Shown here: positions 1-5,620 of the stretch, one piece after another
Layout: every line of letters starts with the position of its first letter
Numbering within the stretch: position 1 is the first letter of the stretch
Assembly (NCBI GenBank): GCA_019136935.1
Contig: JAGVTI010000164.1
Coordinates: forward strand, 1-5,775
Reading direction: 5' to 3'
Source: Deltaproteobacteria bacterium
GTDB taxonomy: Bacteria > Desulfobacterota > Syntrophia > Syntrophales > JAAYKM01
DNA length: 5,775 nt
Program-made: the position numbers and the translations under genes
Notes under the pieces: generated by a model
Database searches by the model: none
Told to the model about the DNA's origin: nothing
The model's input: only the letters and a program-made list of their open reading frames with translations

Positions 1-405
1 ACCCCACTCAAGGAGGGTGGAAAGTGTGTTGCGGATGTTGAGGAATCGTTTTCTCTCCGTCAGATCGCTCATGGTCAGCAGGATCTGGGCGACATGAACA
101 CCGTGTTTCCCGAAAGAGTTGGAGTAGACACGCATGAGCCTTCCCTGGCCGATGGCGGCGGCCGCCTGTTTCTGGGGGATGCTCTTCAGGGGGCTCGAAA
201 TGCCCATGCGGTGTTTCCCGGATGCGATGGCACCGGAAGTGACCAGTACGATATGGTAACCTTTTTTGATCAGGTCGGCCATTTCGCCGACCAGCTGTTC
301 GATGATCTGGAGATCCAGGCCTTCTTTTCCGGTCAGGACGGCGCTGCCGACCTTGACAATCACTTTCCGGACGCCTTTTAAGGTTTCTTTGTTGATATTC
401 GACAT
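1..405 (-). CDS. proB: Glutamate 5-kinase, N-terminal part (cut by window edge)
   Basis: Glutamate 5-kinase phosphorylates L-glutamate with ATP, the first step of proline synthesis, in the cytoplasm. Only the first 135 codons are present; the gene runs off the window at base 1, so the rest of the kinase domain and any PUA domain cannot be judged. Visible amino-acid-kinase motifs are the nucleotide-binding VKVGSAVLT (residues 17-25), VTSGAIASG (55-63), QAAAAIGQ (80-87) and the segment from QILLT to NTLSTLLEWG (107-135), which matches the usual ProB layout. The ATG is 3 bases past the obg stop codon, with only a weak AGATGGA-type ribosome site inside the end of obg. That spacing implies co-transcription and probably translational coupling with obg. 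No sign of breakage is seen in the visible part. Confidence 0.95.
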   Translation of the reverse strand, partial: MSNINKETLKGVRKVIVKVGSAVLTGKEGLDLQIIEQLVGEMADLIKKGYHIVLVTSGAIASGKHRMGISSPLKSIPQKQAAAAIGQGRLMRVYSNSFGKHGVHVAQILLTMSDLTERKRFLNIRNTLSTLLEWG

Positions 406-408
406 GAT

Positions 409-1425
409 TTATCCATCTGAAGTTGTAGGTGTGTTTAAAACGTTCACGATTGCTTCGATCACGCGGGCGACGCCCTCCCCCGTCGCGGCTGAAAAAGAGA
501 GTATTTCTATGCCTTTTTGCGCAAAGAAGTCAATTTCTTTTTTCAGCCTGTCCCGGGTTACGGTCAGGTCGATCTTGTTGATGGCCACGATCTGCGGTTT
601 GTCCGCCACGTTGGCTCCGAAGGAGGACAGCTCCCGGTTGATGAGGGCGTATTTCTCCCATCCCGATAGGGGGGATTCGTCTGAAATATCGATTATATGA
701 AGCAGTAAACGGGTCCGTTCGATATGGCGGAGAAAACGGATACCCATGCCCGAACCCCGGTGGGCCCCTTCGATCAAACCGGGAATATCGGCAATGACGA
801 AGGTGCGATAGGAACCGTAGGAGACGACCCCCAGGTTGGGCGTCAGGGTCGTGAAGGGATAATCGGCGATCTTCGGTTTTGCCGCGGAGACTTTCGAGAT
901 GAAAGTGGATTTTCCCACGTTAGGCAGTCCCACGAGGCCCACATCGGCGATCAGCTTCAACTCCAGGCGGATGCGACGCTCTTCCCCGGGCATGCCCGGC
1001 TGAGAGAAGCGGGGTGTCTGGTGGGTCGAAGTTTTGAAATGGGCGTTTCCCTTGCCGCCGATGCCGCCTTTCGCGGCGATGAATGCCTGGCCGTCTGCGG
1101 TAAGATCCGCGAGGATTTCATCCGTATCGGCATCCTTTACGATCGTTCCAACCGGGACGGAGATGACCAGATCGGGGGAACTCGCACCGGTTTTGAGGCT
1201 TCCCCGGCCGTGACCACCCCGCCGCGCGATATGCCGGGGCCGATACTTCAGGTCCAGCAGGGTGTGGTGGGAAAGCGAGGCCTTGATCACGATGTCACCG
1301 CCCTTGCCGCCGTCTCCGCCGTCGGGTCCTCCCTTGGGAACGTATTTCTCCCGCCTGAAGCTGACGCAGCCGCTTCCCCCGTCCCCGGCTTTTACATAGA
1401 TTTCCGCTTCGTCGATGAATTTCAT
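409..1425 (-). CDS. obg: Obg family GTPase, 50S ribosome assembly (short form)
   Basis: Obg (CgtA/ObgE) is an essential GTPase that binds the large ribosomal subunit and acts in late 50S assembly and stress responses. Counting from MKFIDEA as residue 1 the protein has 338 residues. The glycine-rich Obg fold occupies about 1-158, with GDGGSGCVSFRREKYVPKGG at 14-33. The G domain follows: G1 GLPNVGKS (166-173), switch I YPFTTLTPNLG (189-199), G3 DIPG (213-216), G4 NKID (283-286), G5 SAA (312-314). It ends after the G domain, so the C-terminal OCT domain of Bacillus Obg and the acidic tail of E. coli ObgE are absent; short forms are common in proteobacteria. An in-frame TTG at 1437 would add four residues (MCAN). 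I prefer the ATG at 1425 because nearly all family members begin MKF. No good Shine-Dalgarno lies next to this ATG, and a terminator-like hairpin sits just upstream. Confidence 0.97.
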   Translation of the reverse strand: MKFIDEAEIYVKAGDGGSGCVSFRREKYVPKGGPDGGDGGKGGDIVIKASLSHHTLLDLKYRPRHIARRGGHGRGSLKTGASSPDLVISVPVGTIVKDADTDEILADLTADGQAFIAAKGGIGGKGNAHFKTSTHQTPRFSQPGMPGEERRIRLELKLIADVGLVGLPNVGKSTFISKVSAAKPKIADYPFTTLTPNLGVVSYGSYRTFVIADIPGLIEGAHRGSGMGIRFLRHIERTRLLLHIIDISDESPLSGWEKYALINRELSSFGANVADKPQIVAINKIDLTVTRDRLKKEIDFFAQKGIEILSFSAATGEGVARVIEAIVNVLNTPTTSDG

Positions 1426-1435
1426 ATTCGCACAC

Positions 1436-1468
1436 AAAACAAAAGAGGCACCTTGTGGAGTGCCTCTT
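1436..1468 (-). terminator. Rho-independent terminator or attenuator just before obg
   Basis: Perfect 9-bp inverted repeat, AAGAGGCAC at 1443-1451 and GTGCCTCTT at 1460-1468 (plus strand), with an 8-base loop. Read on the minus strand the stem runs straight into TTTTGTTTTG, a canonical intrinsic terminator pattern in the direction of transcription of the neighbouring genes. It ends about a dozen bases before the obg ATG. The only purine-rich ribosome-site candidate for obg, AAGGTG (1449-1454), spans the loop and the 3' arm, so the same hairpin could also hide a ribosome site. The structure is seen directly; its termination efficiency is unknown. Confidence 0.75.
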
Positions 1469-1494
1469 GGGTATCATGCCTGATTGTTACGCCC

Positions 1495-1524
1495 ATAAAA
1501 CCCGCCCATCCGCGCGGGACGGGT
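1495..1524 (-). terminator. Terminator-like hairpin directly after csp
   Basis: On the minus strand ACCCGTCCC is followed by an 8-base loop and GGGCGGGT, giving an 8-bp G+C-rich stem with one bulged T. A short T-run (TTTTAT) overlaps and follows it. It begins at the base after the csp stop codon, the expected place for the csp terminator. The T-run is short, so termination may be partial. A second, better hairpin lies about 27 bases downstream at 1436-1468. Confidence 0.65.
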
Positions 1525-1734
1525 CTACACCTTTTTAACCTCTACCGCAGACTTGCCCTTGACGTCCTCTTTCACTTCAAACTCCACCTCGTCCCCTTCT
1601 TTGAGGCTTCTGAAGCCTTCTGCAACGATGGAACTGTGATGGACAAAAATATCCCCGCCTGACTGACGTGAAATGAACCCATACCCCTTTTTGTCGTTAA
1701 ACCACTTGACGACTCCGGCTTCACGATCCCCCAT
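1525..1734 (-). CDS. CspA-family cold-shock protein
   Basis: A 69-residue single cold-shock domain protein, the usual family length. Such proteins bind single-stranded RNA and DNA, melt RNA secondary structure, and in E. coli (CspA, CspC, CspE) can act as transcription antiterminators. The nucleic-acid-binding surface is visible: GVVKWFN (7-13), RNP1-like KGYGFI (16-21) and RNP2-like DIFVHHS (28-34). The segment after DIFVHHS shows the usual EGFRSLKEGDEVEFEV pattern (39-54). The ATG at 1734 is chosen because it follows AAAGGAGG (1745-1752) at about 10 bases and gives the normal family length; the same frame stays open upstream but would overlap rpmA. It lies 28 bases after rpmA and is followed at once by a terminator-like hairpin. 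Its position between rpmA and obg is unusual. Whether it is cold-induced cannot be told from sequence. Confidence 0.95.
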   Translation of the reverse strand: MGDREAGVVKWFNDKKGYGFISRQSGGDIFVHHSSIVAEGFRSLKEGDEVEFEVKEDVKGKSAVEVKKV

Positions 1735-1744
1735 CTTCCCAATG

Positions 1745-1752
1745 CCTCCTTT
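1745..1752 (-). promoter_or_regulatory. Strong ribosome binding site of the cold-shock gene
   Basis: The minus strand reads AAAGGAGG about 10 bases before the ATG at 1734. It is the strongest Shine-Dalgarno match in the window and fixes the start of the 69-residue cold-shock protein, against longer readings of the same frame that overlap rpmA. Confidence 0.8.
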
Positions 1753-1762
1753 TTTAACGTTG

Positions 1763-2017
1763 CTATGCAGCGTAGACGCTGACCTTCTTGCGTTTTTTGT
1801 CAAGCCTTTCAAACTTAACAATGCCGTCGATTTTCGAGAATAGGGTGTAGTCTTTTCCCAAACCGACATTGTTTCCGGGATGCATCTTGGTTCCTACCTG
1901 ACGTACGATGATGGAGCCCGCGCTGACGCTCTGGCCGCCGAATACCTTTACACCGCGCCGCTGCGCATTGCTGTCGCGACCGTTACGGGAGCTTCCCTGT
2001 CCTTTTTTGTGTGCCAT
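1763..2017 (-). CDS. rpmA: 50S ribosomal protein L27
   Basis: L27 (bL27) is a large-subunit protein whose N-terminal tail reaches the peptidyl-transferase centre. The 84-residue product is full length and begins [17 protein letters not shown], the classic N-terminus. The L27 signature region is [15 protein letters not shown] (34-48), with valine where most L27 proteins carry arginine (RQRG). It continues with [12 protein letters not shown] (49-60) and a basic tail. There is no N-terminal extension before MAHKKG; in Firmicutes such an extension is removed by the protease Prp (YsxB), and no prp gene lies in this cluster, so the two facts agree. The ATG is 12 bases after the rplU stop, with AAGAGGT as ribosome site about 8 bases away. 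Co-transcribed with rplU. Confidence 0.98.
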   Translation of the reverse strand: MAHKKGQGSSRNGRDSNAQRRGVKVFGGQSVSAGSIIVRQVGTKMHPGNNVGLGKDYTLFSKIDGIVKFERLDKKRKKVSVYAA

Positions 2018-2029
2018 GACTTCTACCTC

Positions 2030-2341
2030 TTAGATGGTGATTTCGGTGATCTTCATACAGGTCAAGGGTTGACGATGACCGGTTTTTTTATGGTAGCTTT
2101 TCCGTCTCTTCATCCGGAACACCATGATTTTCGGGCCTTTTTTCTGAGCGACGATTTCGCCGATGACCTTTGCCCCTTCAACCACGGGAGTTCCCAGACG
2201 GATATCTTCACCGCTGGCAACCATCAGCACTTCGTTGAAAACGAAACTGTCTCCCTTAACGCCTTCAACTTTCTCAATGGACAACACATCCCCGGGGGAG
2301 ACGAGATGCTGTTTGCCGCCTGTTTTAATGACTGCGTACAT
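2030..2341 (-). CDS. rplU: 50S ribosomal protein L21
   Basis: L21 (bL21) is an early-binding 23S rRNA-contacting protein of the large subunit. The 103-residue product has the standard length. It begins [18 protein letters not shown] and carries the basic C-terminal signature [20 protein letters not shown] (75-94). The ATG at 2341 follows an AAGGAA ribosome site at a normal distance. It is the first gene of the ribosomal group: a TTGACA-17-TAGAGT promoter lies about 30-60 bases upstream and leaves a leader of only about 25 bases, too short for an L20- or L4-type autoregulatory structure. rpmA follows 12 bases downstream. Confidence 0.98.
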   Translation of the reverse strand: MYAVIKTGGKQHLVSPGDVLSIEKVEGVKGDSFVFNEVLMVASGEDIRLGTPVVEGAKVIGEIVAQKKGPKIMVFRMKRRKSYHKKTGHRQPLTCMKITEITI

Positions 2342-2372
2342 AGTTCAATTCCTTATAAAAAAATTTTGGCGA

Positions 2373-2401
2373 ACTCTACCCGTAAAGGTGCCGTTTGTCA
2401 A
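2373..2401 (-). promoter_or_regulatory. Sigma-70-type promoter for rplU-rpmA-csp
   Basis: On the minus strand a perfect -35 box TTGACA (2396-2401) is separated by exactly 17 bases from TAGAGT (2373-2378), which matches four of six positions of the -10 consensus. It points at rplU, with a predicted start near 2366. A-rich tracts lie directly upstream of the -35 box and resemble an UP element. The call rests on consensus matching and position only. Confidence 0.7.
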
Positions 2402-2402
2402 T

Positions 2403-2430
2403 GTTTTTTATACCCGGTTTTTTATACCCG
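2403..2430. repeat. Perfect 14-bp tandem duplication upstream of the rplU promoter
   Basis: GTTTTTTATACCCG occurs twice back to back (2403-2416 and 2417-2430), followed by a further CCCG. On the minus strand this gives two TATAAAAAAC tracts ending one base upstream of the -35 box. It could be an A-tract UP element, a two-site operator, or a simple slippage duplication without function. Confidence 0.85.
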
Positions 2431-2553
2431 CCCGTAGCCCCTGCTTAGACGATGCTGATTCGCGAGATAAAACCGGTCTTTCTATACTATAAGGATATGG
2501 CGGTCCCGCTTCAGTTTCCCCCGGGAATGCCCGGAATCGCTCCGTCCGCTTGG

Positions 2554-5040
2554 TCAAGGCTCCCGGAAGAAGGTTTCCGTCTTCGTGATTCGTGTCTCGA
2601 TGAGGTCCGCTTCACCTATCCCAATGACTTCGCGGAGAAAATCCAGGGGATTCAGGGTCCCGTTGTTCAACCATCCGATACGCAGGGAAATAACGTGGTT
2701 TACCCGGTCGAACTGAAGGTCCTTCACAAAAGACCGGATATCCTTGATCACGGTTCTGTCCTTTATCGTTTTTGCCGTCATGAAAGACGAGGAGGCCAGA
2801 AAGTCCCGAAGCTTTTCTTCTATCGACTCATCCGGAAGCATGGATTTATTCCGGGGCAGCGATACCCGATAGTGGAAGGCCGAAATCTTTTCGCTGAGAG
2901 AGGGGCCGGCAGGAGGCAATTCCGTCATGTCCATCAGGGTCATTCCGGAGGGAAGGGCCCGGTTGGCGGCTTCGATGAGAGGCCGGGTGTCTCCGGTGGT
3001 TGCTTCCACGCGGATGTCCGCATATTCCGCCAGGCTTTCCATCCCGACGGAGGTGGCCAAGGCGAAGGAGATCCGTGGGTGGGGATGGAACCCCTGGGAG
3101 AAGATGAATCGGAATCCTCCCTGTTTCATGGCCCGCGTCAGGGCGGCGGACACCTCGAGGTGGGACAGGAGCCGGGCCCGGTCTTTCTTGGTGAAAAGCA
3201 CGCGGTAGCGTTTTTCACCTTTTTTTTCTTCGGGTGGAGGGGTTTCCTCCCGCCGCTGCCGGGTCAGCACGTCGTCCCGGTCCGCTGCCGCTTCGATCTT
3301 GATATGCCGGTGGTCGCAGACCCCGCAGTTGTGACATGCCTCATAACGGCAATCCGGCGTCAGCTCTCCGGTCATCGCCTTTTCGGCTTCGCTGACGAGA
3401 AAATCCCGGGACAGCCCCGTATCGATAAAATCCCAGGGCAAAGGTGCCGACCGCTTCTTTTCCGCCAGGTGGTCTTCAATCCTGATCTGTTGCATTTCCA
3501 TGGCGCCTTCCCAGTGCTGGAACTGGAACAGGTCGCTCCAGCCGTCAAACCGGGCTCCCCGGCGAAAGGCCTCTTCAACAAGGAGTCCTGTCTGTTCGTC
3601 CCCCCGGGACAGCATCCCTTCCAGCAATGACATCCGGCTGTCGTGCCATTTGACGGAGATGTTCCGGTTACGGATCGCCTGCCGGAAGTAATCGTGCTTT
3701 TCCATCGTTTCCGCCATGGTGATCTGCCTGGACCACTGCAGGGGTGTGTGCGGCTTGGGGACGAACGTGGAAAGACTGACCGTCACCTGGGCCCGGTGGC
3801 GTCCTTCGCGGAGGACCTTGTGAGCCAGGCTGGTGATTCCTTCCAGATCTTCGGCAGTTTCTCCGGGCAGGCCGATCATGAAGTAGAGCTTGACCGCCTT
3901 CCATCCGGCCTCGAAAACCCCTCTGACGGTCTTGAGCAGTTCTTCTTCCGTATTGCCCTTGTTGATGACGTTGCGGAGTCGCTGGGTTCCCGCTTCCGGT
4001 GCGAGGGTGAAACTTGTTTTCCGGACCCGCCGGATATCATCCATCAGTTTTTTCGTCAGGGTCTCGACGCGAAGCGACGGCAGGGCCAGTGCGACACGCT
4101 CGCCGTAATAACGGTCCATCAGAAAGGACAGAAGAGGTTCGATGAACGTGTAATCGCCGGAGCTCAAGGACAGCAGCGATATTTCATCGTAACCCGTGGA
4201 GCAAAGATTCCGCGCGGCCATGTCGATGAGGACTCCGGGGTCCCGTTCCCGGACGGGACGCCAGACCATGCCGGCCTGGCAGAAACGGCAGCCTCGGCTG
4301 CACCCTCGGGCGATCTCCAGGGTGATCCGGTCATGGATCGTCTTCATGAGCGGCACGACAGGGCAAACGGGAAGCTGCCAGCGGTTGAGGTCCGTGACGA
4401 TCCGCTTCCGGATGCTCGCATCCTTTTTATGTATTGCCGGGACATAGAGGCCGTCGACACAGGCGAGTTCTTCCAGGATGCGCTTCCTGGAGTATCCCCT
4501 TGTCTTTCCGTTCAGGACAACGGAGACGATCTCGGTGATGATCTCTTCCCCTTCTCCGATGGCGAAGGCGTCGATGAAAAGGGACATGGGGAGCGGGTTG
4601 AAGGCACAGGGGCCCCCGGCGATGATCAAGGGGTCTTCTTCGCGGCGGGCTTCCCGGCGGAGGGGAATGCGGGCCAGATCGAGCATGTTCAGAACATTGG
4701 TATAGGACAGCTCGTACTGGAGAGAAAATCCGATGAGGTCAAAACGATCCAGGGGGGTGTGGCTTTCCAGCGAAGCCAGGGCGATGCCGGCTTGCCGCAT
4801 TCGGGATTCCATGTCCGGCCAGGGGGCGAAGCACCGTTCGGCGACGACGCCGGGCATGCCGTTCAGAATCGCGTAGAGGATCTGGAGCCCGAGGTGGGAC
4901 ATCCCGACCTCGTAGGTGTCGGGGAAAGCGAAGGCAAAGGATAGTCTGCAACTCCCGTGGTTTTTGTGGACGGCATTGACCTCCCCGCCGATATAACGAC
5001 TGGGCTTCTCGACGGACAGGAGGAGAGATTCGAAGTTCAT
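2554..5040 (-). CDS. B12-binding-type radical SAM protein fused to DUF2344 domain (TIGR03960-TIGR03936 type)
   Basis: An 828-residue cytoplasmic fusion protein; its reaction is unknown to me. About residues 1-200 resemble a cobalamin-binding-like domain (FPDTYEVGMSHLGLQILYAI 39-58, GFSLQYELSYTN 104-115, IIAGGPCAFNP 139-149), but the DxHxxG motif of classical B12 binders is not seen. The radical SAM core follows, with iron-sulfur cysteines C247, C251 and C254 in RGCSRGCRFC, then TLAPEAGTQRLR (345-356) and MIGLPGET (388-395). A second cysteine cluster (C564, C569, C572, C575) ends this half and could bind another cluster or a metal. After a charged linker (about 585-610) comes the DUF2344/TIGR03936-like domain (611-828: RYRVLFTKKDRARLLSHLE, FSQGFHPHPRISFA). 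The two halves are separate genes in some bacteria and fused in others, often beside rng-rplU-rpmA. The ATG has GGAGG unusually close (3 bases), but the KPSRYIGGE beginning fits the family. Confidence 0.9.
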   Translation of the reverse strand: MNFESLLLSVEKPSRYIGGEVNAVHKNHGSCRLSFAFAFPDTYEVGMSHLGLQILYAILNGMPGVVAERCFAPWPDMESRMRQAGIALASLESHTPLDRFDLIGFSLQYELSYTNVLNMLDLARIPLRREARREEDPLIIAGGPCAFNPLPMSLFIDAFAIGEGEEIITEIVSVVLNGKTRGYSRKRILEELACVDGLYVPAIHKKDASIRKRIVTDLNRWQLPVCPVVPLMKTIHDRITLEIARGCSRGCRFCQAGMVWRPVRERDPGVLIDMAARNLCSTGYDEISLLSLSSGDYTFIEPLLSFLMDRYYGERVALALPSLRVETLTKKLMDDIRRVRKTSFTLAPEAGTQRLRNVINKGNTEEELLKTVRGVFEAGWKAVKLYFMIGLPGETAEDLEGITSLAHKVLREGRHRAQVTVSLSTFVPKPHTPLQWSRQITMAETMEKHDYFRQAIRNRNISVKWHDSRMSLLEGMLSRGDEQTGLLVEEAFRRGARFDGWSDLFQFQHWEGAMEMQQIRIEDHLAEKKRSAPLPWDFIDTGLSRDFLVSEAEKAMTGELTPDCRYEACHNCGVCDHRHIKIEAAADRDDVLTRQRREETPPPEEKKGEKRYRVLFTKKDRARLLSHLEVSAALTRAMKQGGFRFIFSQGFHPHPRISFALATSVGMESLAEYADIRVEATTGDTRPLIEAANRALPSGMTLMDMTELPPAGPSLSEKISAFHYRVSLPRNKSMLPDESIEEKLRDFLASSSFMTAKTIKDRTVIKDIRSFVKDLQFDRVNHVISLRIGWLNNGTLNPLDFLREVIGIGEADLIETRITKTETFFREP

Positions 5041-5052
5041 GTCCCTCCGTGC

Positions 5053-5439
5053 CTAGGGCCTCTCCCGGTATTTGAAGGGGTTGTTCACAATATCCCGGTA
5101 CCTGGACAGGGCGAAACGCCGGGGAAAATCGGGCTTGGAAAGATAGGGCAGGGTATCCTTTTTGAAGGTGTCGACGAACTGCCGGAAGACGTCCTCCCTT
5201 TGCGCCTTGGCGACGAAAGTTCTTTCATTGCGGTATTCAAACGGAATCGATTCTCCCATGTGCTTCCGGGTTGTTTCATAATGCCTTTCGTCGGCGAAAA
5301 ACGACGGATCGAGAGCGATCACGGTTCGGATGTATAGCTCCACCTTGTCCGTGTCGATGGCGATCGAACGGGAATAATCCCATATTTCAAGGATCAGCCC
5401 GTTCGGCAGTTCGATGGTTTCGATCAGTTCTGTGGACAT
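5053..5439 (-). CDS. Conserved hypothetical protein, 128 residues
   Basis: Not recognised as a named family. It is a soluble, charged 128-residue protein with no signal peptide, membrane segment or cysteine. The N-terminal part (ETIELPNGLILEIWDYSR, 7-24, then VELYIRTVIAL, 33-43) looks like beta strands. The middle (83-100) looks helical, and the end is basic and aromatic (PDFPRRFALSRYRDIVNNPFKYR). I have an uncertain impression that proteins with an ELPNGL-type start and this length occur in deltaproteobacteria. Its stop is 12 bases before the radical SAM gene, so the two are probably one operon and may work together. The ribosome site is weak (TGGA, 6 bases before the ATG). A better GAGGTGA lies about 24 bases upstream, where it would instead serve an out-of-frame ATG at 5450. 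Confidence 0.8.
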   Translation of the reverse strand: MSTELIETIELPNGLILEIWDYSRSIAIDTDKVELYIRTVIALDPSFFADERHYETTRKHMGESIPFEYRNERTFVAKAQREDVFRQFVDTFKKDTLPYLSKPDFPRRFALSRYRDIVNNPFKYRERP

Positions 5440-5620
5440 GATTTTTCCATTAAAAATATTTCACCTCATTATGCGAGGGTCTGGGAGATCCGCGTGAAGG
5501 ATATCACAGGCCCGTCGCCGAGACGGATTCGCTTTTTATCATCTTTATGCTTGACCTGCAATAGCATTCCTTTTATACTCAACTTTCGCAGTTTTTAGAT
5601 ATCCTATAACCCGTTGTTGT
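5440..5620. other. Leader and upstream region of the hypothetical-radical SAM operon
   Basis: About 180 bases without a convincing gene. A possible minus-strand promoter is TTCACG (5493-5498), a long 19-base spacer, and CATAAT (5468-5473), which would start transcription about 20 bases before the hypothetical gene; the match is modest. A 5-bp hairpin CCGTC/GACGG lies at 5512-5526 with no T-run on the minus side. No known RNA element was recognised. Confidence 0.3.

Larger units (their letters stand above)
2342..2553. other. Intergenic region between the radical SAM gene and rplU
   Basis: Between the radical SAM stop (2554) and the rplU start (2341) I see the rplU promoter, the 14-bp tandem repeat, and a perfect CCGGG/CCCGG hairpin with a 4-base loop at 2521-2534. 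The hairpin is not followed by a T-run on the minus strand, so it is not a convincing intrinsic terminator for the radical SAM operon. A weak second -10-like TATAGT lies at 2486-2491 without a good -35. No small gene or known RNA was recognised. rng and prp, which many genomes carry in this neighbourhood, are not here. Confidence 0.6.

Noticed and set aside
1295..1477. 60-codon minus-strand frame overlapping the obg 5' end
   Set aside because: Out of frame with obg, arginine- and glycine-rich as expected from a shifted Obg glycine domain, and it runs through the terminator hairpin.
724..1662. 312-codon plus-strand frame opposite obg and csp
   Set aside because: It crosses two clearly real minus-strand genes and the terminators between them and has no family-like motif.
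2486..2491. TATAGT as a second minus-strand promoter for rplU
   Set aside because: The best-spaced -35 (CTGAAG) matches only three of six positions, and a much better promoter lies closer to rplU.
2500..2553. G-rich structured stretch after the radical SAM gene considered as a riboswitch (cobalamin or similar) or terminator
   Set aside because: No B12-box or other conserved core was found, and the CCGGG/CCCGG hairpin has no T-run on the transcribed strand.
2452..4944. Long open frames on the plus strand (for example 2452-3630 and 3643-4944) opposite the radical SAM gene
   Set aside because: Their translations lack recognisable motifs, are rich in G, P, R and F, and mirror the codon structure of the well-supported minus-strand gene; they are antisense shadows.
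5512..5537. Plus-strand hairpin CCGTC/GACGG followed by TTTTT as a terminator
   Set aside because: The stem is only 5 bp, the T-run starts 6 bases after it, and there is no plus-strand gene to terminate.
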